Shown piece after piece: positions 7,152 to 15,000 of a stretch of DNA of 15,000 nucleotides (within the stretch, counting starts at the first letter, position 1; every line of letters starts with the position of its first letter). Source of the DNA: Stramonita haemastoma. Its lineage: Eukaryota > Mollusca > Gastropoda > Neogastropoda > Muricidae. The notes under the pieces are model-generated. The model made no database searches. It was not told the DNA's origin and saw nothing but the letters and a program-made list of their open reading frames with translations. The position numbers and the translations under genes are program-made. The stretch is from the NCBI GenBank assembly GCA_030674155.1, contig CM060339.1, positions 35,010,093 through 35,025,092 of the forward strand. Direction: 5' to 3'.

Positions 7152-8365
7152 ACTCAAATTCGAACTCGAACTCGAACTCGAAAGGTTTATTCATGAAAAA
7201 AGGCCACTGGCCCATACATGAAGGGGGTTGCCGAATAACGATAACGATAATTACTTTAAGCTGACACACAACACCATTCCATGCCATGGAAACCACAGCA
7301 TTGATTTGTAATGTACATCGAGACAGGACACTCTTTACAGTCCGGATATGTTACGGCATTCCGAGCCTTTCTTTCGTCCAGTCATTGTCACAGGCCCTCC
7401 GCCTACGCTAGCCCAGACAGCGATGTAATAGTTCTCTAAGTGTCGCCAAGTCCCTTGAAGCACACGAAAGGGTCTCCGTGTGTAGTGTGTTCTGGATTCG
7501 CTTCCCATTCCGCAAACTGGCGAGTTTGACACGTTCCTCTTTTAACATGTTTTTCTCTTGCTGTTTGACAAACCAGTACACACATACTGGCTCAGTGTCT
7601 GGTTGGCATGCGAGCTGGATCACAATGTCATCTGATTCACACGTCACAATATCTTCATCATCTGAATGATGTAGGACAGATTTTCTAAAGTGTGTATTTC
7701 TTTGTCTGTCTCTCAGCCTTTTCTGTACTGATCTATCAGTTAGAGTAGCCACATACTGTTTGACATTTCCTTTGTCGAATGCACCAACAATATTATCATC
7801 GTTCACCTCAGGCTGCAAAACACACATATCAGCACAGTCACTACAATCAGACATACACGGAGGTTCTAAATCAACTGATGAAGGCAACTTAACTGATGTT
7901 TTTGTGTTGATGTCCTGTGTGTGTGCTGTTGGTAGGTCTACTCTATGCGTATCTGCGCATGCTGCATTCTGCTGTTCTACACTTTTGTCAGGTGGACTCG
8001 AGGCACTGAAGACACAGTCACTTTCACACACAACACTTGCCTGCTTCTCTTTATGCTTTCGAGCGCGTTCCAAATCCCTGCGGGTTTGGGAGTAGGATTT
8101 TTTCCTATAGTATTGTACTTGTGTGCTGCGATTCACTGTTGGATCCGCCATGTTGGTTGACACTGCTGTGTCCACTGGTTTAAGTCGCAAGACAAAAACC
8201 ACGCTGTCCCCTTCTCCTGCCACTTTCCAGCTGGAGACTGCATTGTCAGTCAGCAGGGCGCCTAAGGTCCTCTCCACAGCCGCTGGAAGTCCAGTAACTG
8301 GCATTTTTGTATGAATTACGAGTTTTACTGTAGCTCACAGAAAATGTACGCCCTGTCCGCTTCCA
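7151..8365 (-). mobile_element. ORF-bearing element sharing only the LINE 3' tail; candidate non-autonomous LINE partner
   Basis: On the minus strand the element begins at CTTGGAAGCGGACAGGG right after a (CT)n tract. It has a leader of about 60 nt, one 298-codon ORF and about 175 nt of 3' UTR. It ends in a segment of about 80 bp (7232-7151) closely matching the LINE end at 6034-5965: GCAACCCCCTTCATG, TATGGGCC, AATAAA and terminal (TTCGAG)n. Upstream of that segment the two elements share no obvious sequence. GA repeats flank it on both sides. A shared 3' tail suggests mobilisation by the LINE machinery; an alternative is an internally deleted LINE keeping ORF1 plus the tail. Confidence 0.6.
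7408..8304 (-). CDS. 298-aa protein of the tail-sharing element, function unknown
   Basis: The ATG at 8304-8302 has an in-frame TGA a short way upstream, so this start is plausible. The N-terminal ~45 residues (RTLGALLTDNAVSSWKV... then VVFVLRLKP) look like a small folded domain of alternating hydrophobic strands; I recall similar segments in uncharacterised invertebrate, possibly transposon-linked proteins, but cannot name the family. A basic stretch follows (YYRKKSYSQTRRDLERARKH), likely nucleic-acid binding or coiled. Then come a cysteine-rich patch (CMSDCSDCADMC) and an acidic middle (HHSDDEDIVTCESDD), and the C-terminus is helical and charged. There is no RT, endonuclease, transposase or CCHC knuckle. 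The ORF is fully intact, unlike the neighbouring LINE copy. It could be an ORF1-like RNA-binding protein of a non-autonomous element, or captured host sequence. Confidence 0.6.
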   Translation of the reverse strand: MPVTGLPAAVERTLGALLTDNAVSSWKVAGEGDSVVFVLRLKPVDTAVSTNMADPTVNRSTQVQYYRKKSYSQTRRDLERARKHKEKQASVVCESDCVFSASSPPDKSVEQQNAACADTHRVDLPTAHTQDINTKTSVKLPSSVDLEPPCMSDCSDCADMCVLQPEVNDDNIVGAFDKGNVKQYVATLTDRSVQKRLRDRQRNTHFRKSVLHHSDDEDIVTCESDDIVIQLACQPDTEPVCVYWFVKQQEKNMLKEERVKLASLRNGKRIQNTLHTETLSCASRDLATLRELLHRCLG

Positions 8366-8380
8366 AGAGAGAGAGAGAGA

Positions 8381-8439
<59 letters not shown>

Positions 8440-8487
8440 AGGAGAGGAGGGGGGGGCGGAGAGGGGGCAGAAGAGGGGGGAGAGAAA
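8366..8487. repeat. (GA)n tract passing into a G-rich homopurine run, unit 1
   Basis: About 65 bp of GA repeats are followed by an almost pure purine run with G runs of 9, 8, 5 and 6 (GGGGGGGGGAGGAGAGG...). A matching but different run is at 10063-10101. Confidence 0.9.
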
Positions 8488-8649
8488 ATATGTGTAATGC
8501 ATGCCTGCATGCGAGTGTGCCTGCGTGTGTATGTGAACTCGATAAAAATATTGAAGGTTAAACAAATCCTAAGATAACAAAGAATATTCCCATGTAACAT
8601 AACTAGAATGAAATTAATTAATGTAACAGCTAACAACAATCAAAGGTAG

Positions 8650-8804
8650 TGTGTGTGTATGTGTGTTTTGTGTGTGTGTCTTTGTGTATGTGTGTGTAAG
8701 TGTATGTGTGTGAGTGTGTGTGTGTGTATTAGTGTGTGTGTATGTGTGTGTGTGTCGTGTGTGCGTGTGTGTGCGCTCATGTAAGCATGTGTGTGTATGT
8801 GTGC

Positions 8805-8860
<56 letters not shown>

Positions 8861-8920
8861 GTGTGTGCATGCACGTGTGTGTGTGCATGCACGTGTGCAT
8901 GCTGTGTGTATGTAGGTGGA
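8650..8920. repeat. Degenerate GT-rich alternating region, unit 1
   Basis: GT repeats carry TATG, GCGC and TGCATGCACGTG variants. Almost all of it is alternating purine-pyrimidine. It has a counterpart at 10268-10545. Confidence 0.9.
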
Positions 8921-9003
8921 GCTATTTTAAGGCTATAACCTGGTATAATTTCCTTGGTTTTCTTATGATTTACCTATTAGCCCACTTACCTCTTCTCATA
9001 CAG

Positions 9004-9206
9004 CAGACGACAGTTCCACAGTGCTGAATGATGACACAGAAGACAGCACTCCTGCAGAGTGTGAACCTCCTCCAGCAGCCAGCAGCAGCAGACAAAGGAG
9101 GCAGGCAGACCTGGAAGACCCTGACACAGGGAACGTCCATTCACACATCCCCTCAGTCAGCCAGGGGGCAGCCTCTATCTGACGCCTTGCCCTTCAGCTG
9201 AAGAAG
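9004..9206 (+). pseudogene. Host gene exon, copy 2, frameshifted
   Basis: Same exon as at 10636-10839, but 203 nt rather than 204. One G is missing from the run in CCAGGGGGCAGCC (six G in copies 1 and 3, five here). The frame DDSSTVLNDDTEDSTPAECE... therefore shifts near the end and meets TGA at 9180-9182. The acceptor is a NAGNAG (CAGCAG, 9001-9006) after a good pyrimidine tract; the donor is GTCAGT at 9207. If included in mRNA this copy would truncate the protein. Skipping is frame-neutral because the flanking exons are in the same phase. A sequencing error in a G homopolymer is the main alternative. Confidence 0.6.
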
Positions 9207-9255
9207 GTCAGTGCTGTTGTGGTCAGTGCTGTTGTGGTCAGTGCTGTTGTGGTCA
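9207..9255 (+). repeat. 15-bp repeats at the splice donor, unit 2
   Basis: Three copies of GTCAGTGCTGTTGTG, the first being the exon's own donor, then GTCAGG. Same arrangement as in unit 1 except that the first donor is GTCAGT rather than GTAAGT. Confidence 0.9.
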
Positions 9256-9661
9256 GGAGAGAAGGAGAGAGGTGTACATTTCTGATTGACAGTTCAACAA
9301 GGAAAGGTAAAAATATTCTTTTATCAGAAACAAAATCAAATGAATGTGCACAGTTTTGTATTTGTAGTGTATTATCTGAGTTGGTTTAATGTTCACTTTT
9401 GATGAGAAATGTATTGCTGAGAGAAGTAAACGATTGATTAACTAAATTGAGTATTGACTAGCTATACGTATAAAACACTTCTCATATCTGAAACTCAGAT
9501 ATGTTTGGAATCAGTTTGTCAACAGTAACAAAAAGCAAAACACTTCAAGCATTGAGCTAGATCAAAAACAACTTTCACAATTTTTGTACCTAGTTTTATT
9601 CAAGATAAGGGAGGTAATCTGCTTTCCACAGATGGTATGTATTAAACATTGAAAAGTTGGG

Positions 9662-9890
<229 letters not shown>

Positions 9891-9980
9891 TTCAATTTAA
9901 TGTCTTTCCACAAGTGATATTAGAGGAAAAAATAAAAGTGACAGTATAGTGTTTGTGCTTGAAAAGAGAATTAGCAGCGG

Positions 9981-9988
9981 GAGAGAGA

Positions 9989-10066
<78 letters not shown>

Positions 10067-10101
10067 AGAGGGGGGGGAGGGGGCAGAAGAGGGGGGAGAG
10101 A
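9981..10101. repeat. Uninterrupted (GA)n plus G-rich run, unit 2 (empty site)
   Basis: GA repeats continue from AGCAGCGGGAGAGAGACAC to a G-rich purine run and then AGAGAAAATATGTG. The flanks match 5880-5895 on the left and 8480 onward on the right in unit 1, so this shows the state without the insertions. Confidence 0.9.
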
Positions 10102-10267
10102 AAATATGTGTAATGCATGCCTGCATGCGAGTGTGCCTGCGTGTGTATGTGAACTCGATAAAAATAATGAAGGTTAAACAAATCCTAAAATAAGAAAGAA
10201 TATTCCAATGTAACATAACTAGAATGAAATTAATTACATGTAACAGCTAACAACAATCAAAGGTAGT

Positions 10268-10417
10268 GTCTGTGTATGTGTGTTTGTGCGTATGTGTTTG
10301 TGTATGTGTGTGTAAGTGTATGTGTGTGGGTGTGTGTGTGTGTGTGTATTAGTGTGTGTGTATGTGTGTGTGTGCCGTGCGTGCGTGTGTGTGCGCTCAT
10401 GCGAGCGTGTGTGTATA

Positions 10418-10488
<71 letters not shown>

Positions 10489-10545
10489 TGTATGTGTGCA
10501 TGCACGTGTGTGTGTACATGCACGTGTGCATGCGTGTGTGTATGT
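10268..10545. repeat. Degenerate GT-rich alternating region, unit 2
   Basis: Counterpart of 8650-8920 with the same order of interruptions (GTATTAGTGTG, GTGCGCTCATG, TGCATGCACGTG) and different tract lengths. Confidence 0.9.
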
Positions 10546-10635
10546 AGGTGGAGGTATTTTAAGGCTATAACCTGGTATGATTTCCTTGGTTTTCTTATGA
10601 TTTACCTATCAGCCTACTTACCTCTTCTCATACAG

Positions 10636-10839
10636 CAGACGACAGTTCCACAGTGCTGAATGATGACACAGAAGACAGCACTCCTGCAGAGTGTGAATCT
10701 CCTCCAGCAGCCATCAGCAGCAGACAAAGGAGGCAGGCAGACCTGGAAGACCCTGACACAGGGAACGTCCATTCACACATCCCCTCAGTCAGCCAGGGGG
10801 GCAGCCTCTATCTGACCCCTTGCCCTTCAGCTGAAGAAG
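10636..10839 (+). CDS. Host gene exon, copy 3 of the triplicated exon
   Basis: This 204-nt exon has acceptor TCTCATACAG (NAGNAG with the next CAG) and donor AAG|GTCAGT (GT at 10840). It is phase 1-1, so it is compatible in frame with copy 1 before it and the terminal exon after it. It encodes DDSSTVLNDDTEDSTPAECE, then SPPAAISSRQRRQADLE and an ending SLYLTPCPSAEE. It differs from copy 2 at only a handful of bases and has an intact G6 run. The product segment is acidic and low in hydrophobic residues, with no recognised domain. A YLTP tyrosine context could be a phosphorylation site, but that is speculation. Confidence 0.65.
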
Positions 10840-10862
10840 GTCAGTGCTGTTGTGGTCAGTGT
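10701..10862 (+). repeat. Tandem duplication, partial third copy
   Basis: Similarity to the two units resumes at CCTCCAGCAGCC and ends shortly after the donor, about 22 bp into the intron, where GTTGTGTTCAG departs from the 15-bp repeat pattern. Confidence 0.85.
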
Positions 10863-11240
10863 TGTGTTCAGTGTTGTGCATGGTCAGTATAGAAACACAG
10901 TTTCTGTCTATCATTTTACATTGAGAAAGGCTATTATTCACCTCCACCAGAGCAAACTACGCAGCGTATCAAAACTGTTTTTGTCTTTATCTTCATTATA
11001 TGGTGTTACTGCTGTTTATGGCATTGCTTTTTGAGTGAAGGAACCAAAGTGTTGGCATGCTTCATTTAAACTGTCTTCTATTGTGAAGCTACAGTGCAGC
11101 ATACTTCATTGATTAAGTTAAAATTGAAAGGCAAATATCGATGAGAAATGATGATTCTGAAATTAAAATCTGTTCATTCTTCCTTTGGCCAGTGATAAAG
11201 GTGAACTAAGTTGTTTTTATCAACATCGATGATGCCTACA
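10863..11240 (+). other. Intronic sequence, nothing recognised
   Basis: Unique AT-rich sequence between the end of the partial third duplication copy and the compound microsatellite. No coding frame or element is supported. Confidence 0.5.
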
Positions 11241-11470
<230 letters not shown>

Positions 11471-11505
11471 ACAACGTAAACAGGAACAATGTGCTCATGT
11501 TTCAG

Positions 11506-11790
11506 ACACTGACCAAAGTGAGAACAGCCGGTCCATGACCTGATGAAAAGTACTCGCATCAACGCAAAACAAAAGAAGAAAACAAAGGAAGACATGGATA
11601 CCGACCTTTTCTCCATTGCTGATTTACCTCCCCTGTACCAAAAGATGGCAGGTACATGATTTCTGCCATGCAAACTCGGGGACTGGACTGAAGCCAAGGA
11701 GCAGGAACGGCAACCCTTCCAGAATGCAAGAACACTCAATGCTGCCTAACCACAGCTTGCTGAAATAAAATGATCTTGCCACCGAGCTGT
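11506..11790 (+). CDS. Inferred terminal exon: 12 codons, stop and 3' UTR
   Basis: The acceptor GCTCATGTTTCAG (AG at 11504-11505) is followed by an exon whose first two bases complete the split codon left by the copy 3 exon. It then reads TDQSENSRSMT and the stop TGA at 11541-11543. The remaining ~245 nt contain no supported coding sequence and reach AATAAA at 11764-11769, with a T/GT-rich stretch (GTTCCGTCCTTGTGT) downstream where a cleavage factor site would be expected. The phase match with the upstream exons and the poly(A) signal on the same strand support the end of the gene here. The end near 11790 is an estimate. The acceptor's pyrimidine tract is only moderate. Confidence 0.5.
11764..11769 (+). 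promoter_or_regulatory. Candidate polyadenylation signal AATAAA
   Basis: Canonical hexamer followed within 30 nt by a GT/T-rich stretch, placed about 220 nt after the inferred stop codon of the host gene. Confidence 0.5.
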
Positions 11791-12310
11791 TCCGTCCTTG
11801 TGTAGTTAGTTTAAAACACAAAAAAGCCATATCCTACCACAGTAAGCTCAACTTTAAGGGCACACGTCATACTCCGGTAAATTATCCTGCAAAAAAAGCC
11901 TTGTTTGTTTAAAGATACATTCTTTAATGAAGAAAGTCTAATTTTATGGACATACGTTTTATATTAGTAAGATCTACTTATTAGGATAAATCGTTTACCG
12001 CTGTAACTTGTGTAAGCTTACTGTAAAAAGTACATGTTTTACTGCCACATGTCTACCCCTTTATACTTTTTTGTGTCACAGTAAACTTACCTTAAAGACG
12101 TATGTTTCCAGTTCATGAAGTGATCTTGTGGTCCATATTTTTTTTTTTTTTTAATTCCAGTTCTTTGAAACACTTTGGCTTGAAAATGTCTTGGTGGAAG
12201 TGTATTTGGAAGATTTTGAAAGGTTTACAAATTTCACAAACCTTTGTGTCACGACTGCATTGCATTTAACCAATGTTTATGTTACAGATTTGTTGTGAAC
12301 AAAAATGATT
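11791..12310. other. Intergenic, no gene supported
   Basis: AT-rich sequence with a poly-T run at 12139-12152. A vague internal similarity recurs (CAGTAAGCTCAACTTTAAGG, CAGTAAACTTACCTTAAAG), too weak to call an element. Confidence 0.5.
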
Positions 12311-12576
<266 letters not shown>

Positions 12577-12609
12577 CATGTATATACCTTTTAAACTGTA
12601 GCACTGCTA

Positions 12610-12935
12610 TACTCTATCCAGCACATGTACCAGTCACATAGACTCCACACTGGTTGTTGAAAGTTAAACTTGTTGTTTGTCACACATAGTCCTTAAATAC
12701 ACCATTTTCCTATATAGTCCTGTGATTAAGTGACACATGTTTTTTTTTTTTTTTTAAAAGATCTTTACAAAAACAGAGAACAACATGTCGCCTTTAGGAG
12801 ATAAAACTGGAGGAGGAGGGAATGCTTTCTTCTGACGCCACTTGTCAGTTATCTCCCTTACCTTACAGCAGCATACATTGTAGCTCCCACCTCGGATAAT
12901 CTAGGTCTCCACATAGGGTTTTATGGATTTTCTTT
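12610..12935. repeat. Old dispersed repeat, copy 1
   Basis: Contains GACTCCACACTGGTTGTTG (near 12641) and, about 200 bp later, CACTTGTCAGTTATCTCCC...CAGCATACATTGTAGC. Both parts recur in the same order and spacing near 14585-14810. Confidence 0.6.
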
Positions 12936-13600
12936 TTGAAGTACAACATGATCTCTTTTTGATATTAGCTGGCCCCGAAGTCCTATTATGAAGACCAAAC
13001 CATCTACTCCATGTATATTCACATCTATCTGTTCTTTTTTGTCTCTCTGTCTCAGGCTGTTCTTCATCTGTTGCTGCACTAACACTTAGAAGTCAAAGTT
13101 TATATTGGCACGATTACAGGCTCTGGTATTGGTGTTATTGCTAGTACACTTCATTTCTTTACCTTGTGTAATGTTTCTTAGAGGTTTCTACTGCTGTCTG
13201 GCTCCTTTACCTGCTTCACTTTTAATCAGATATCAGAGATATAGTGAAAACCCGTGGCTGTTTAGTATTTTTTTCAGAGCTGTGTTGCTAAAAGTAGAAA
13301 TGGTCACATGGCAGTGTGGGATTATAGTGTGTGTACCAATGTTCCTAGTCAGTCTGAATGATGATATGTATACTCCTCACAGGATTCAAGGAACCAGTTT
13401 TTCTTCGGTTTGTTGTTGTTTCTTTTATTCATTGGTTCTGCTGAGTTATGATTTATCTTTCCTTCAAACCCATCACCTGCTTTTGGAAATCTGGTCTTTG
13501 ACACCAACTACCCCCCCCCCCCTCCCTCCTAAAAAAAAACCCAAACAAGCCAAAAACAAACGGAAGTGCATTATATGTGTCACTCTTACCCACAAGGCAC
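12936..13600. other. No supported gene
   Basis: AT-rich sequence with a C13 run at 13511 and an A9 run near 13531. A 189-codon plus-strand frame spans it (13105-13674), but it crosses these homopolymers and has no recognisable domain. Confidence 0.5.
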
Positions 13601-13900
13601 TCGCCATATGCTGTTCCCTGCAGTTGATGGAAGCTACAAGATTTACAATTCTAATAGAGTTCATAATTACATAGTTTTCACCCATATTGCCATGGAAAAG
13701 CTTTATAATTATAAGATTTTAGAAAAAGTTAAAAGAAAAAAAAAAACGTATTAAAGGTCAACAGGCTGTCTCTTGAGTCAAAAAGTGGAAAAGGAGATAC
13801 AATGTTCTGTGGCTCTTTGCCAATTATCTCCCCTAGCTTATCTCTGCATACATCTTAGCTTTCAAATGGGATCTACTAGACCCACATTTATCACGTTCTG
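13600..13900. repeat. Old dispersed repeat, copy 2
   Basis: The core GGCTCTTTGCCAATTATCTC...GCATACATCTTAGC lies near 13810-13863. The left part (CATATGCTGTTCCC...) matches the other copies only weakly. Confidence 0.5.
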
Positions 13901-14099
13901 GACTTCATTTCTGAACAAGAAAACCCTCAGGTTTATATCATACATGTTTTTTTTTTACTACCTTTAGTTACGAAAAATGTGATTCAGTTTTGGAAAATAA
14001 TGGAGAGGTATTGAATCAGATGTAGATGAAATGCATAAATTCACGCAAAAAAATCTGCTACGATATAAAGTGGTATAAAAAATAATTTAAAAAACCGAT

Positions 14100-14200
14100 G
14101 TACAACATGGATCAGGATATATCTCTATTCTGTGGCCGCTTGTCCGTCATTACCTTATTTCAGCATACATCTAAGACTTCACCTAGCGTGTTCTAGGCCT
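14100..14200. repeat. Old dispersed repeat, copy 3 (core only)
   Basis: GTGGCCGCTTGTCCGTCATT...CAGCATACATCTAAG followed by GTGTTCTAGGCCTC. The last phrase is the unit of the minisatellite that follows. Confidence 0.5.
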
Positions 14201-14412
14201 CTTTTTGTCATGATATGGCCTCCTCTTAACATGTTCTGGTCAACTTTAAACTTGTTTTAGGCCTTCTCTTATTATGTGCAAGGCCTCCCCTTATCATGTT
14301 CTAGGCCTCCCCTTATCATGTTCTAGGCCTCCCCTTATCATGTTCTAGGCCTCCTCTTCTCATGTTCTAGTCCTCCTCTTCTTATGTTCTGCCCTCCTCT
14401 TCTCATGATCTG
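14185..14412. repeat. 22-bp minisatellite, roughly ten units
   Basis: The unit is close to TTCTAGGCCTCCCCTTATCATG. The central three units (about 14290-14355) are identical and the outer ones are diverged (TAGTCCTCC, TGCCCTCC, variable spacing). Confidence 0.9.
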
Positions 14413-14559
14413 TTATTTCCATTTCTCAGTTTGTGCTCTGATGTCTACTAATGATGATATGTTTCTTTGTGTGTGTGATATGCAAACGATTTGGCATGGC
14501 ATTTAGGTGACTGCATTTCATCTTGGATATTTTTTTAGGATTAAACATTGTGACATTCT

Positions 14560-14870
14560 TGCCCACATAGGTTTTCTAATCATATGGAGTCCACACTGTT
14601 TGTTGGAACTTGCAATGGCTGTGTCTCTGATAGAACACGTAGTATTTCTGTATTTTGCAATGAACCAGTTGCACAAGGGTTTTACAAATCAACACGGGAA
14701 TATAGTTCAATATGTTGCCTTGAAAGGCCAAAAGAAGAGGACGATATACCCTGGTATGTGGCCACTGTCCAATTATTTCCCTTAGCTTATATCAGCATAC
14801 ATTTGATCCCTACCTTAGCTTACTTTGGATACCCTATTAAATGAGATAGTCTCTTGTTTTGATATACGAC
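14560..14870. repeat. Old dispersed repeat, copy 4
   Basis: Collinear with the copy at 12610-12935: GAGTCCACACTGTTTGTTGG then, about 190 bp on, GGCCACTGTCCAATTATTTCCC...CAGCATACATTTG. Confidence 0.6.
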
Positions 14871-15000
14871 TCCTAAATTTATGTTATGACAAAGGGAAAT
14901 TTGTTCTGCAAAAAGGTTTGGAAGAACAAAGTGTATTATACATGGCTAAATTAGTCACCTTAGAGAAATGTGCAGTCTTATGAGGGTAGTCAAACTGAAT

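Noticed and set aside
11840..12110. Possible short repeats around CAGTAAGCTCAACTTTAAGG
   Set aside because: Similarity is short and inconsistent in spacing; not enough to call a repeat family by eye.
13105..13674. A 189-codon plus-strand frame as a membrane protein
   Set aside because: Hydrophobicity comes from T-rich sequence. It runs through C13 and A9 homopolymers and overlaps a diverged dispersed repeat, with no splice or domain evidence.
14185..14412. CRISPR-like array
   Set aside because: Head-to-tail 22-bp units without distinct spacers, in a eukaryotic setting; it is a minisatellite.
14507..14844. Two overlapping plus-strand frames near the right end
   Set aside because: They lie in a copy of the old dispersed repeat and the equivalent region of the other copy is not open.

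Overview
The window looks like a stretch of metazoan nuclear genome. It has spliceosomal introns with GTAAGT/GTCAGT donors and polypyrimidine-AG acceptors, AATAAA signals, dense CA/GT, GA and TATC microsatellites, a DIRS-type retrotransposon, a LINE fragment and a tRNA-derived SINE. This mix fits a marine invertebrate, and a gastropod mollusc is my best guess, but no single marker in the window proves the taxon.

Left part (1-3.9 kb, minus strand): the 5' half of a DIRS-like retrotransposon that runs off the left edge. A TATA box near 3746 precedes a gag gene that appears to be split into a 58-codon first exon (3681-3508), a 15-nt microexon (2688-2674) and a 333-codon last exon (2284-1286), all in phase 0. 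A reverse transcriptase-RNase H frame overlaps the end of gag and stays open to base 1. The tyrosine recombinase and methyltransferase parts expected of DIRS elements would lie beyond the left edge.

Middle part (4.0-11.8 kb, plus strand): after a (GTT)n(CTT)n tract and a minus-strand tRNA-derived SINE comes the 3' end of an unrecognised host gene. I infer three tandem copies of a symmetrical phase 1-1 exon of about 200 nt (4896-5096, 9004-9206, 10636-10839), then a short terminal exon (from 11506, stop 11541-11543, AATAAA 11764). The copies arose by tandem duplication of a unit of about 1.63 kb carrying half exon, intron and half exon. Copy 2 is broken by loss of one G. The first intron carries two insertions in its (GA)n tract: a 5'-truncated LINE (5965-7080) and a 1.2-kb ORF-bearing element (7151-8365) that shares only the LINE's last 70-80 bp. 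The second duplication unit keeps the uninterrupted GA tract and so serves as a paralogous empty site.

Right part (11.8-15 kb): no gene I can support. It holds a (TATC)n(TC)n tract, at least four diverged copies of an older repeat, and a 22-bp minisatellite that seems to have grown out of that repeat.
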